From the NCBI GenBank assembly GCA_003141555.1, contig PLMN01000029.1, positions 337,922 through 401,921 on the forward strand: a stretch of 64,000 bases of DNA, given 5' to 3'. Both the position numbers and the translations under genes were made by a program. The stretch comes from Candidatus Aminicenantota bacterium. GTDB taxonomy: Bacteria > Acidobacteriota > Aminicenantia > Aminicenantales > UBA4085. This document shows positions 8,110 to 16,506 of this stretch, in pieces. Under the pieces are notes generated by a model, which did not search any database, was not told the DNA's origin, and worked only from the letters and a program-made list of their open reading frames with translations. The stretch's first letter is position 1. Every line of letters starts with the position of its first letter.

Positions 8110-10117
8110 ATTCGATTATCCCCCCTATTAGCCCTGGAATTGCCGCCACGCGCGCCTTGACTTGAGGAAGCATTTTCCAAGCGAAATCGAGAGATGAACG
8201 ATCCGCGAGACCGATAGATGTCCCGTCCAGGAAACGAGATCGGATATGGTAAAGAAGAGCGCTATAAACCTTGTCCTTGAAGCCCGCAGCATAGCCGGCC
8301 GATATAGTAAGAAGTTCGGAAATTTCAAGAAGGCACTCTTTGACTGCTTCTCTTGCCAAATCGTCTGAGATCTCAACTTTAAAGCCGTTGTACGGCTCGG
8401 TTTCAGGCGCTGATTGGACCGTTTTCCATTCCATACCGGCTAATTCCTGACCAGTTACGCCGGAAATGTCAATTTTAGTGATAGTAACCACGTTCGGATC
8501 GTAGACGATTGAGTCGAGTGCTTCTTGCCAATTTTCCAGGGGAATAGGAGGCGGAGGAATATCACCAATATCAAATTCGCCATCGTCCATTATTGATGGA
8601 TCAATAGGGGGGACGTCAATAGCGCGCTCTGGTTTTATTAGTTCCTGCTTAGGGGGCGGGGCGGGGAGATCTTCGGTCTCATCGAAAAGATCATCGATTT
8701 GAACATTATCCCGTCTTTTTGCATTAAAAATATCCCAAAGCCATTGGTGGTCCAACTTGGGGTGATCAACGATCGAACAGATCTGAGGCTCGCTAGGATC
8801 TACGCCCTTCACACGAACACGGCGAAGCCCACGGCCGATGACCTGCTGGCCGTATACTTTGCTGCCGAATTTTCTTAAAAGTAGTATAATGCCGACCTCA
8901 GGGACGTCCCATCCTTCACGCAACATCAGGACGCTGACAACAGCTTTAAATGGACTACTCCCTTTTTTTTGTTTTCCAAGTTCGCGCGCCTTCTGGCGAT
9001 CGACCTCATCACTGTCTTCGGTGACAAGAAGAGTTTTAGTTTTAAAATATTTATTAAGGGTTTGCTCGGCTTTGATGGCGTCGGCCTTGCTAACAGCCAC
9101 GACAAAAAGAATCGGCTGAAACCGGCCTTTTGCGCGACGTTCCTGTTCTTCAAGACGACGAAGAGCTATAGCCATCTGCTGACGCATTGGTTCGTCGTCG
9201 GTCACCCATTGAGTTGCGCTTAGTCCAAGTCGATCTACCTCGTCCCAATCAATCTCTTCGACTTTGCGCTTTTCGCCTGTTCGAGCGTCGGTATAAGTAA
9301 GTTGGACAGTCTTAATATCGGGTTGATAAACGACAGGGGTTTTGATTATTCCGTCGGCTAAAGCATCCGTTACCGAGTATTCATAGATCATGCCGCTATC
9401 AGGAGTTTTGCCGTCAGCACGATCGGGGGTCGCCGTGGTATCAATACGGAGAACTAATTTCTCTCGCATCCTGCGCAAAGTGGCGTCATACTCTGGAGCT
9501 GGCGAGTTGTGAGCTTCATCATTGAATAAAGCAAAATCAGGGCCGTTCATAAGAGCAGAGATATTGCTCTGACCGGATTTATTGCTCAAGTAAAATTGGT
9601 GGATATTCCCGAGGATCACGCTTGCACTGAAGAGACTCGCCCAGCCACCTTCTTTTCCGCTTCCAAGTGTGGTTAAAATAAAGTCCTTGGGCCCCAGATT
9701 AGCCCAATTTGGAAGAAGATCTCGGTCAATAAAGACCTTTCCTCCGTCAAAATCGTCCTCGAGGCGATCCCGCACAATTAGGTTCGGGCAAATGAGAACG
9801 AACTTCTGGACGCTATGTGAGATTTTTAGCCAAGATATTATGGCCGCGATTATAGCTGTTTTGCCGCCGCCCGTTACGATGTTTAGTAGTAAGCCATCAG
9901 CGCCAATTTCAGATTTATTAAGAATCTCGTGCGAGTAGATTACACGAAGGAAGGATTCCCATTGATGTGGCCAAAGCGTTCCCGGGCGGGTGGTCTGATC
10001 GTCGTCCGGGGAAGTAAGAAATTCGATGTATTTATAAGAATCCGAGGAGAGGCCTGGCATTCCATCACGCCTCCAATCTCGAAAGGCTGATTCATATTTC
10101 GCAAAGCTGTTGAACAT
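8099..10117 (-). CDS. Type III Res-like SF2 helicase (restriction subunit without nuclease domain)
   Basis: A 672-residue DEAH superfamily 2 helicase. The Q-like region LWPHQWESFL (48-57) precedes Walker A TGGGKT (82-87), DEAH (200-203), TTATPDR motif III-like, and a motif VI QQVIGRGLRRV near residue 440. These match type III restriction Res/DEAD-type ATPases that translocate or switch on DNA. The C-terminal 230 residues contain a proline-rich linker (PPPPIPLENW) and a helical region with no PD-(D/E)XK motif. It lies 4 nt downstream of the methyltransferase gene and overlaps the nuclease gene, so the three act as one cassette. Confidence 0.88.
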   Translation of the reverse strand: MFNSFAKYESAFRDWRRDGMPGLSSDSYKYIEFLTSPDDDQTTRPGTLWPHQWESFLRVIYSHEILNKSEIGADGLLLNIVTGGGKTAIIAAIISWLKISHSVQKFVLICPNLIVRDRLEDDFDGGKVFIDRDLLPNWANLGPKDFILTTLGSGKEGGWASLFSASVILGNIHQFYLSNKSGQSNISALMNGPDFALFNDEAHNSPAPEYDATLRRMREKLVLRIDTTATPDRADGKTPDSGMIYEYSVTDALADGIIKTPVVYQPDIKTVQLTYTDARTGEKRKVEEIDWDEVDRLGLSATQWVTDDEPMRQQMAIALRRLEEQERRAKGRFQPILFVVAVSKADAIKAEQTLNKYFKTKTLLVTEDSDEVDRQKARELGKQKKGSSPFKAVVSVLMLREGWDVPEVGIILLLRKFGSKVYGQQVIGRGLRRVRVKGVDPSEPQICSIVDHPKLDHQWLWDIFNAKRRDNVQIDDLFDETEDLPAPPPKQELIKPERAIDVPPIDPSIMDDGEFDIGDIPPPPIPLENWQEALDSIVYDPNVVTITKIDISGVTGQELAGMEWKTVQSAPETEPYNGFKVEISDDLAREAVKECLLEISELLTISAGYAAGFKDKVYSALLYHIRSRFLDGTSIGLADRSSLDFAWKMLPQVKARVAAIPGLIGGIIEYGD

Positions 10118-10121
10118 CGTA

Positions 10122-12017
10122 TCATTTCACCTCAAGATCTATAGCGCGCAATCCCTCTCCTCCCATATCGTCCTGAACCTTGCATACAACTCGATATGTC
10201 CCTGATTTAGGGAATTCGTACTGGACTTGGAGAACCGGCTCTTTCTTACTTCCCCTAATGAAAGAAAATCCCGGAGTGCTGCTGAAACGCTTTTTATAGT
10301 CGAAATCCCATTGAACATTGATAACTTTTGCGCCCGAGTTCATTATAATTGTTTCACTTGCATCGAATAAATAGGTCCGCAGAGAGATGCGTTTACAGCC
10401 GACCTCCACCCTTGGTGACTGTACGAACGTTAGAAAGTTTTCATAGTCGGCGTGATCCGTGGAAAGCGCCGTTACATGTTCCCGGAATCTGGGGGAGTCG
10501 ATTCGAAGCATATCGAGCCGTATGAAATTGAGATCGGTTTGCTCTTGTCGACGGATACGTTCTGCCGCTTCTACAGCATCTGGACGAAATGCCCATGCGA
10601 GAATAATTCCATCCCGAAGGTTATCCTGTTTATAACGAAGGGTTTTCCTGATGGCGTTCGCAAATGCTTGGACATCCATGGCCGTGATGGCTTTTTTGGG
10701 GTTCGATTCTCCAACCCATAGGGGAATTGCACCCTTCATGCCGTGGATTCCTGGTTGATGTTCCTCAATGACCGCGCCGAAGCATTTGAGGATGAAAGCA
10801 CGGAATTGCTCAGGCGGCATATCAGCAAGCCGCCGCGTCTCATACACGCCCCAGTGCTCGATCGTGAAGTCCGGCACGGGGAATAGCTTGCCCGTCTGCT
10901 CCTCGACCTGCCGCGTCAGCCGGTCCGCCGTGATCGCCACGGCCACCCGCGACTGGTCGCAGGTGATCCAACGCCGGCCCAGCCGCTGCGCCACCGCTGG
11001 CGTTGTTCCGCCGCCGCCAAATAGATCGGCCACCACATCACCTTTGTTTGAGGAGGCTTGGATAATACGGTCGAGCAATAATTCAGGCTTTTGTGTAGGA
11101 TAGCCGATAGATTCCCTCGAAGTTGGGATGACCCAAGGCATGTCCCACACATCAGGGGCCCTCTTGCCCTCCTCTGGCATGTAAGCTTTGACCATTTCCC
11201 CGCCGTACCTGTTCAACTTATACCGTCTGCCAATTTCATCTGTATGATTGTAACGTCGGAGGGTTGATTCGCTGAACTCCTCGAAGATGTGGTTGAAAGT
11301 CGCTCGTGGTGTCTTTGTATAGAAGAGTAGAACGTCGTGTTTTCTTGGAAAATTTTCCTTCGGTTTTTGGTTGCCCGTATAGGACCAGACGATCTCGTTT
11401 CTAAATTGTTCATGCCCGAAAATCTTGTCTACCTCCACCTTGATGTAATGGCTAGCATGCCAGTCACAGTGGACGTAGATGCTCCCCGTCTTCTTGAGCA
11501 GGCGCTTCATCTCATAGAGACGGGCGTTGAGCCAGATCAGGTAGCCGGGCATCCCGCCTTCCCAGATGTCCGAGAACGAACGCAGTTCGTTCTGGTCACC
11601 GAAGATAACGTTATATTGCCGGCCGGAGAAGAATGGCGGATCGATATAAATGAGGTCAATGCTCTCGCTGGGCAGTTGGCGCATAACATGAAGGTTGTCG
11701 CCCCAGAAAAGGCGATTCGGTTCAAGCGAGGGGTGACCGAATGTAACCCGATCTACTACTTGGAATGGTAGATAAACAGCTGGAAATAGTTTCCGGAAAC
11801 CTCGGCGGCGATCCCATCCTAAAGGTTCCTTCTCGACTGGGATGCTCCCAAACCGAGTAGGAGGTTTCCAAAATTCTTCTTGTTCTGGAAGTGCCCCCGG
11901 CTGTTCATCAACATCGGGAATTTCAGGGGGGGTAACAAAATCTCCTTTACTTGGTCCCGCGACAGGCTTCTCTTCAGATTTTCCCATATGCCCCCCCTGA
12001 AAAAAACGACTGATCAA
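10122..12017 (-). CDS. Type III-like DNA methyltransferase (Mod) with C-terminal PKD-like domain
   Basis: A 631-residue N-methyltransferase. Motif IV DPPF (126-129) precedes motif I DLFGGGGTT (331-339), the beta-class order of type III Mod and related adenine-N6/cytosine-N4 enzymes; YPTQKP (306-311) is the family motif before motif I. Residues 400-530 are an extra region. The last about 85 residues (VQWDFDYKK, YEFPKSGTYRV, VCKVQDDMG) read like a PKD or Ig-like beta-sandwich, unusual on a methyltransferase. The start may be the ATG at 11987, behind an AGGGGGG, or the TTG at 12017. It protects host and phage DNA from the partner helicase/nuclease and probably contributes specificity. Confidence 0.88.
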   Translation of the reverse strand: MISRFFQGGHMGKSEEKPVAGPSKGDFVTPPEIPDVDEQPGALPEQEEFWKPPTRFGSIPVEKEPLGWDRRRGFRKLFPAVYLPFQVVDRVTFGHPSLEPNRLFWGDNLHVMRQLPSESIDLIYIDPPFFSGRQYNVIFGDQNELRSFSDIWEGGMPGYLIWLNARLYEMKRLLKKTGSIYVHCDWHASHYIKVEVDKIFGHEQFRNEIVWSYTGNQKPKENFPRKHDVLLFYTKTPRATFNHIFEEFSESTLRRYNHTDEIGRRYKLNRYGGEMVKAYMPEEGKRAPDVWDMPWVIPTSRESIGYPTQKPELLLDRIIQASSNKGDVVADLFGGGGTTPAVAQRLGRRWITCDQSRVAVAITADRLTRQVEEQTGKLFPVPDFTIEHWGVYETRRLADMPPEQFRAFILKCFGAVIEEHQPGIHGMKGAIPLWVGESNPKKAITAMDVQAFANAIRKTLRYKQDNLRDGIILAWAFRPDAVEAAERIRRQEQTDLNFIRLDMLRIDSPRFREHVTALSTDHADYENFLTFVQSPRVEVGCKRISLRTYLFDASETIIMNSGAKVINVQWDFDYKKRFSSTPGFSFIRGSKKEPVLQVQYEFPKSGTYRVVCKVQDDMGGEGLRAIDLEVK

Positions 12018-12201
12018 AGCTCAATCTAATCTATTCCAAGTCCAAACCCACCTTTCCACAAACTGGGTTGTAGGTCAGACCCTTGAGACTCGCGATTTGC
12101 GGAAAGCCCCGGAAGTAGAGGGGGTTTTCCATATTTCACTCCGGCCGCGCGACGCTGGGTTCATTTTCTTGCTCCCGGGGTCGTGTTTCAACTTTATGAC
12201 C

Positions 12202-12516
12202 CTATTGCTGAATCTTCTTTTGGGACTTTTCGATTTCTTCCTGAATCAGTTTACGGAGCGCTTCCTCGGCTGTCATTTCCTTTTTATCCGCCGCGATTGA
12301 TTCAAACAGGCTTCCCGGGTCGACGTTCAAAGCCTTGCAGATGTCAACGAATTCCCGAAATGTCAAGGCGCGTTTCAAATTCATTTTACGGCTCACCCAT
12401 CCTTCCGTTTTATTTAGGCGCCTGGCCAGCTCGCTGTTTTTCCCCTTCCCGAGCTTATCAAACTCGGCCCTAAGCTTTGTCCAGGCGAGATCATGCCGAT
12501 TCGTCCCCTCCGCCAT
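12202..12516 (-). CDS. XRE-family repressor-like regulator
   Basis: A 104-residue protein with a helix-turn-helix at about residues 28-70 (NSELARRLNKTEGWVSRKMN) and a charged helical tail (MTAEEALRKLIQEEIEKSQKK) but no LexA/CI-type peptidase domain. The ATG at 12516 follows an AAGGGG site at proper distance. It is transcribed divergently from the Cro-like gene and lies upstream of the restriction genes. The position in the divergent immunity region argues that it is the lysogeny repressor. Without a cleavable domain its inactivation would need another route. Confidence 0.75.
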   Translation of the reverse strand: MAEGTNRHDLAWTKLRAEFDKLGKGKNSELARRLNKTEGWVSRKMNLKRALTFREFVDICKALNVDPGSLFESIAADKKEMTAEEALRKLIQEEIEKSQKKIQQ

Positions 12517-12580
12517 TGTCGCACCCCTTAGTTGATCAATAGGACCAAATTTTGAAAAACCGGCCTGATCCATAGACCTC

Positions 12581-12609
12581 ATAATCTACCCATCTTGCCG
12601 TTTTGTCAA
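12581..12609 (-). promoter_or_regulatory. Repressor promoter
   Basis: On the minus strand TTGACA (12604-12609) and GATTAT (12581-12586) are separated by exactly 17 bp. The repressor start lies 65 bp downstream. Confidence 0.7.
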
Positions 12610-12642
12610 GGATAAATCAAAAATAATATTATATTTCCATAA

Positions 12643-12709
12643 TGGCACTATAAATATTATTTTACTTGACATATTGGCATTTTATATTTATTATATTGTC
12701 AGTATGGCA
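12643..12709 (+). promoter_or_regulatory. Candidate phage operator repeats
   Basis: TGGCA recurs at 12643, 12675 and 12705, spaced 32 and 30 bp, close to three helical turns. The last two copies sit in a longer similarity, TTGACATATTGGCA versus TTGTCAGTATGGCA (10 of 14 matching). They surround the rightward promoter, as expected for repressor or Cro sites. No binding data support this. Confidence 0.4.
12666..12694 (+). promoter_or_regulatory. Rightward early promoter
   Basis: TTGACA (12666-12671) and TATTAT (12689-12694) are 17 bp apart. The predicted transcription start, near 12701, is almost at the ATG of the next gene (12704), which would make that message nearly leaderless. Confidence 0.65.
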
Positions 12710-12934
12710 AGCCAAATGAGCAAGAAAGACAAAAAACCCCAAGCGGCTATCATGAGTTTTCAAAGGGAAAAGGGCTTTTTGACCCGTCGACAGCTGGCCG
12801 CGGCCCTGGGAATCCGTGAGGACATTCTCTCCCGGTACCTTAATGGCAAGCGCGGGCTGAGCGTCCGGGCGGCCTTCCAAGTAAGCGAAAAGTCGGGAAT
12901 CCCGGTTGCCGATCTCCTGGCGGAAGGGCGCTGA
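12704..12934 (+). CDS. Cro-like helix-turn-helix regulator
   Basis: A 76-residue protein with an HTH at LTRRQLAAALGIREDILSRY and the LNGKRGLSVRAAFQVSEKSGIPVADLL layout of Cro/CI-type DNA-binding domains. It is the first gene rightward of the divergent promoters. The start is uncertain: ATGs at 12704 and 12716 both lack a ribosome-binding site, and the promoter placement suggests leaderless translation from 12704. It probably competes with the repressor for the operators upstream. Confidence 0.7.
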   Translation: MASQMSKKDKKPQAAIMSFQREKGFLTRRQLAAALGIREDILSRYLNGKRGLSVRAAFQVSEKSGIPVADLLAEGR

Positions 12935-12936
12935 CT

Positions 12937-13113
12937 ATGGCCGATTTCATGACCGTCGCCGACGTGGCCAGGTACCTCCGCATAAGCCGGGGCCAGGTGT
13001 ACCGGCTTTTCAGCGACGGGCTGAGATGGACACAACTGGGCGGGATTCGACGGGTAAGCCCGGATGACCTTTCCCTGTACCTTGAAGCACATAAACATCA
13101 GGAGGTCGCCTAA
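12937..13113 (+). CDS. Excisionase-type MerR-like DNA-binding protein
   Basis: A 58-residue protein with the helix-turn-helix 17 layout: MTVADVARYLRISRGQVYRL, then a GGIRRVSPDDLSLYLE wing and helix. Proteins like this act as excisionases or as architectural regulators. The gene starts 2 nt after the Cro-like gene stops and is cotranscribed with it. Confidence 0.75.
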   Translation: MADFMTVADVARYLRISRGQVYRLFSDGLRWTQLGGIRRVSPDDLSLYLEAHKHQEVA

Positions 13114-13262
13114 TGGTCCCGGCCGGCGGCCTTCTCTTTTTCAGGCTGCGCCTCAAAGTCCTCGCCGGGATCCGGGCAAATTATGATCGGACGCGCCCGG
13201 CCGTCTTGGACCCCGGCCCAAATTTCCCCCGACTCCTCATCAAAGACAATGACATGAACCAT
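13110..13262 (-). CDS. Small antisense-oriented protein of unknown function
   Basis: A 50-residue acidic protein starting VHVIVFDEESGEIWAGVQDG with an ATG at 13262 and a strong GAGGGGGAA site. It runs against the early operon between the excisionase and the CII-like gene, and its stop overlaps the excisionase stop. It is not recognised. Good start signals support expression, but the orientation makes it uncertain. Confidence 0.4.
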   Translation of the reverse strand: MVHVIVFDEESGEIWAGVQDGRARPIIICPDPGEDFEAQPEKEKAAGRDH

Positions 13263-13285
13263 CTTTATTTCCCCCTCACGGTGAA

Positions 13286-13762
13286 GTGATGCCACAGACA
13301 AACGATACCAACGCAAACGGATACGCGCAAGGAAAATGGACGGCTGGATTTTCTGAGGTCCTTCAAAGGCTCCCAGGTGAGCGAAAGGCCATAGCTGCCG
13401 ACCTGGGCGTCCCGTATTCCACTTATTCGAATTGGATATATGGCCTTCAATCCTTTCCCCCTGATTTACTTGCCCGGCTTTTTGCAGTGACAGGGGAATG
13501 GGAAATCCTACGGTTTTTCCTCGACCCGTTGGGCCTCAATGCCGTTCACAAGTACCGTCCCGGCGACATAGGCCGGGACGGCGGCCGGGACCTGATTCAC
13601 CTTTTCATGGGCCTCGTTGACCACATCGGGAAAATTTCCCATGAGATTGAGGGCGCCCAGGCCAGCCCCGGCCAAGCCGTCCGCGGCTCGTTTTTCTTGA
13701 ATGAGGCCCAGCGCCTTATTGCCGAAATGCTGGAAATGATGAGCGCGGCGGTGAAGCCATGA
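13286..13762 (+). CDS. CII (CP76)-like phage regulator
   Basis: A 158-residue protein with an unusual helix-turn-helix (RKAIAADLGVPYSTYSNWIY) followed by FPPDLLARLFAVTGEWEILRFFLDP, the layout of the phage regulatory protein CII/CP76 family. The C-terminal half is helical and ends in LIAEMLEMMSAAVKP, possibly an oligomerisation region. It overlaps the next gene by 4 nt. The role would be lysis/lysogeny control. Confidence 0.65.
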   Translation: MMPQTNDTNANGYAQGKWTAGFSEVLQRLPGERKAIAADLGVPYSTYSNWIYGLQSFPPDLLARLFAVTGEWEILRFFLDPLGLNAVHKYRPGDIGRDGGRDLIHLFMGLVDHIGKISHEIEGAQASPGQAVRGSFFLNEAQRLIAEMLEMMSAAVKP

Positions 13763-14064
13763 AAACCTACCCGACGGCCGAGTGCCCGATTGACAAAATC
13801 ATTTTTGAGAAAAACCGGGACTGGAAAGTTTACTGCTCAGATCGATGCCGCAAAGTAGCAGCGAAAATCCGAAAGGAAGCCAAAACGCCAGCCGACATCC
13901 GGGCGATCCTGGCCAGGATTGAGGCCAAGGTGGACCGAATCATCAACGGCGAAAGAGAGGTAAAGCGGGAAAGCTGCAGCGCAACAAGTCAACCGGCCGG
14001 GCCGGCCTATGAGGCCACGCCCAGGGAAGCAACGCTCACAAATTCATTGAAGGAGAACCAATGA
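13759..14064 (+). CDS. Small protein with possible zinc finger
   Basis: A 101-residue protein with cysteines at 9, 25 and 29 (the latter two in YCSDRCRKVAAK), a pattern seen in small treble-clef zinc fingers, followed by a coiled helix (ADIRAILARIEAKVDRII) and a disordered tail. It overlaps its neighbours on both sides within the early operon. Function unknown. Confidence 0.55.
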   Translation: MKTYPTAECPIDKIIFEKNRDWKVYCSDRCRKVAAKIRKEAKTPADIRAILARIEAKVDRIINGEREVKRESCSATSQPAGPAYEATPREATLTNSLKENQ

Positions 14065-14237
14065 AAGACGAAAGAACGCCGGACGCCGCGAACAATGCTG
14101 GCGCCCAGCTCGCGAACAGGATCCGCCCGGCCGCCGAGCCGCACGTCCTGGGCCGGGCCATCGAAAATCTCTTGACGATCCTCAACGGGATCGCGGCCGC
14201 GGCCGTCCGCGGCCGGGACGAGGCGCCCCGTGCCTGA
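14061..14237 (+). CDS. 58-residue early protein of unknown function
   Basis: The ATG at 14061 has an AAGGAG site. The product is a disordered N-terminus followed by one amphipathic helix (LGRAIENLLTILNGIAAAAVR). It overlaps both neighbouring genes by a few bases, which supports it as a real operon member. Not recognised. Confidence 0.55.
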   Translation: MKDERTPDAANNAGAQLANRIRPAAEPHVLGRAIENLLTILNGIAAAAVRGRDEAPRA

Positions 14238-14478
14238 TACGCCGAAAAAAAAGAAAATCGGGGCCCTTTGGACGAAGGAAACCAAGTCCGGCACCCAGCT
14301 GCTCAGCGGGAACGTTGAGATTGACGGCCGAAAGACGCAGATAGCCGTGTTCCCCAATTCCTACAAGGAAGAAGGCACCCGCCAGCCCGACTACGTGATC
14401 TACCTGGATACCTACGCGCAGAACCGGGCCCAAGATCCCGAGCCCCATGGCGCCGGCGACGATGAGGTTCCCTTTTAA
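14230..14478 (+). CDS. DUF736-like early protein
   Basis: A GTG-started 82-residue protein with KKKKIGALWTKETKSG, LLSGNVEIDGRKTQIAVFPN and a PDYVIYLDTY segment, the pattern of DUF736-like small beta proteins found with replication genes in phages and plasmids. The acidic tail (GAGDDEVPF) resembles the acidic C-termini of single-stranded-DNA-binding proteins. It sits just before the Sak4-like ATPase. Confidence 0.6.
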   Translation: MPDTPKKKKIGALWTKETKSGTQLLSGNVEIDGRKTQIAVFPNSYKEEGTRQPDYVIYLDTYAQNRAQDPEPHGAGDDEVPF

Positions 14479-14490
14479 GGGGATTCCATC

Positions 14491-15660
14491 ATGCCTATAA
14501 CCTTCAAAAAAGCAGAACGGCGGCAAGTCAAATTCAAGGCGGCTATCATCGGGCCGTCGGGATCCGGCAAAACCGGGAGCGCCCTGCTCCTGGCGGCCGG
14601 CATGGGCCAGCGCATAGCCGTCATTGATACGGAAAATGAAAGCGCCGCACTGTACGCCGACATGGACCAGGGCCCCTTGAAGGGGCTCAGCTTCGATGTC
14701 TTGGCCATGCACAAGCCCTACACCGTCCAGAAATACGTTGATTCGATTGACCTGGCCCTGGCCAACGGGTACGACGTGCTGATAATTGATTCCATCAGCC
14801 ACGCCTGGGCCGGCGAGGGCGGGCTGCTGGCCAAGAAGGACGCGCTGGACGCCCGGCCAAATTCCAACAGCTATATCAACTGGAACAAGATCACGCCCGA
14901 GCATGAGCGTTTCCGGGCCAAGCTCCTTGAAGCCCCGATCCACCTGATCTGCACCATGCGGTCCAAGCAAGATTATATCCTTGAGGACCAGGGCGGGAAG
15001 AAGGTACCCAAAAAAGTCGGAATGGCGCCCATCCAAAGGGACGGGATGGAGTATGAATTTACAACCGTCCTCGAGCTCGACATGGGCCACTATGCCCAAA
15101 GCTCCAAGGACCGGACCGGAATGTTCGACGGCCTCCTGTTCCAGATCACCAGGGAAACTGGAAAGGCCGTGGTGGAGTGGATTGCAACCGGAAAGCCGGC
15201 GGCCATCATGCCGGCGCCCGCGGCGGCCCCGAAACAGGATCCGGCGCCCGCGGCGGCCAAGCTGGCCCCGGCCCAGCCTGCAGCTGCAGCCGAACAGCCG
15301 GACGCGAAATTCCCCGATGAGCCAGCCCCAGCTGACGCGCCAGCAGGTGAATCCGAGAGCGATGTCCCGGCGATCACCGAGGCCCAGACGGAAAGAACCA
15401 AGGCCGCAATCGAAGGCCTCAAGGCCCGCGGCAAGTCCGAGGAGATCATCTGGAAGGGGATCCACAAGGCCGTCGCGGACAAGGGCGGCGCTGACTTCGT
15501 GGAGTTGGCCGACTTGGCCGAATCCGAAGGCGACGCCGTGATCGCCTACCTGGAACAGTGGGCGGCCTATCACGACGAGCTGGCGGCCAAGGCCGACGAG
15601 AAGCCGGCCAAGCCGGCGACCCGCGCGAGATCCACGCGGGCGGCCCAGGCGAGGGCGTGA
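14491..15660 (+). CDS. Sak4-like RecA-fold ATPase (single-strand annealing/recombination)
   Basis: A 389-residue protein. The first about 230 residues form a RecA-like ATPase: Walker A GPSGSGKT (21-28), an IDTENESAALY strand, Walker B DVLIID (95-100) and an MRSKQDYIL segment. This fits the AAA_24 phage nucleotide-binding family that includes Sak4 annealing proteins. A low-complexity Ala/Pro linker (about 230-300) leads to a small helical C-terminal domain. The DUF736-like protein upstream may be its single-stranded-DNA partner. It acts in phage recombination and replication. Confidence 0.82.
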   Translation: MPITFKKAERRQVKFKAAIIGPSGSGKTGSALLLAAGMGQRIAVIDTENESAALYADMDQGPLKGLSFDVLAMHKPYTVQKYVDSIDLALANGYDVLIIDSISHAWAGEGGLLAKKDALDARPNSNSYINWNKITPEHERFRAKLLEAPIHLICTMRSKQDYILEDQGGKKVPKKVGMAPIQRDGMEYEFTTVLELDMGHYAQSSKDRTGMFDGLLFQITRETGKAVVEWIATGKPAAIMPAPAAAPKQDPAPAAAKLAPAQPAAAAEQPDAKFPDEPAPADAPAGESESDVPAITEAQTERTKAAIEGLKARGKSEEIIWKGIHKAVADKGGADFVELADLAESEGDAVIAYLEQWAAYHDELAAKADEKPAKPATRARSTRAAQARA

Positions 15661-15662
15661 CC

Positions 15663-16442
15663 ATGGCCACACCCGAAACCGTAGTCAAGAAGCTGGGCCC
15701 GCTGAATGGACGGCGGGCCTTCAACGTATCCAAGCCCGACGAGGCGCCGGCGAGGCCGGCGCCCGCCGGCAAGCTGGCCAAGCGCGAGGCTGCAGCCGTG
15801 GACGAGGCCCTGACCTTCGCGGGCCTGGCCAACAAGATCCAAGTTCACGACGAGGCCGGGCTGACCGTAGCCAAGGACTACCTTCAAGACCTCCGCACCA
15901 TGGCCGGCAAGGTCGAGGCGACCTTTGATCCGCAAATCACCCGGGCCCATGAGCTGCATAAGTCCCTCCTGGCGGAGAAAAAGAAATTCTATGAACCCCT
16001 CATGGCGGCCGAGAGGATCGTCAAGCGGGCCGTGGGAAATTTCTATGAGGAACAGGACCGGCGGCGTATCGAAGCCGAGAAGGAACGCCAGCGGATTGAG
16101 AAGGAAGCCCTCGACAAGGCCCAGGAGCTTGAGGCCGAGGCGGCCAACGCCAAAACCCAGGATGACCGGGACGCGGCCATTGACAAGGCCGTGGCCGTCC
16201 TCCAAACCGCGGACGAAAAGGCCCAGCAGGCGACTGCCGGCGCCGCAACCGTGAAGATCGCCGGCATCAGCGTTTCTGACACCTGGCATTTTGAGATCGT
16301 GGACGCCGGCCTGGTGCCGGCCGAGTACTGGACACTGGACCTGGTCAGGATCGGAAAGGTTGTCCGAGCGCTCAAGGGCGACACGAAGATCCCTGGCGTC
16401 CGAACCTACTCCGAGAAGGCCGTGGCCAACCGGGCCCTATAG
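15663..16442 (+). CDS. Coiled-coil early protein of unknown function
   Basis: A 259-residue protein starting with the ATG at 15663, 2 nt after the Sak4-like gene. Residues about 85-185 form a long charged coiled coil (EKERQRIEKEALDKAQELEAE), ending in a small domain with WHFEIVDAGLVPAEYWTLDL and IPGVRTYSEKAVANR. The end domain recalls phage proteins that accompany annealing or exonuclease functions, but I cannot assign a family. Its place beside the ATPase suggests a recombination accessory. Confidence 0.6.
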   Translation: MATPETVVKKLGPLNGRRAFNVSKPDEAPARPAPAGKLAKREAAAVDEALTFAGLANKIQVHDEAGLTVAKDYLQDLRTMAGKVEATFDPQITRAHELHKSLLAEKKKFYEPLMAAERIVKRAVGNFYEEQDRRRIEAEKERQRIEKEALDKAQELEAEAANAKTQDDRDAAIDKAVAVLQTADEKAQQATAGAATVKIAGISVSDTWHFEIVDAGLVPAEYWTLDLVRIGKVVRALKGDTKIPGVRTYSEKAVANRAL

Positions 16443-16506
16443 CCCATGCACTTCATCGAAGCCGGGGACGTGGACAAGGCGTTCCCGGCTCAGGTCTGAG
16501 GCCATC

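Noticed and set aside
14182-15672. Long minus-strand frame opposite the Sak4-like gene
   Set aside because: Shadow of an early-operon gene with a clear Walker A motif; no start signals or family pattern.
16446-16499. 17-codon frame between the coiled-coil and replication genes
   Set aside because: Too short and without a clear ribosome-binding site to call a gene.
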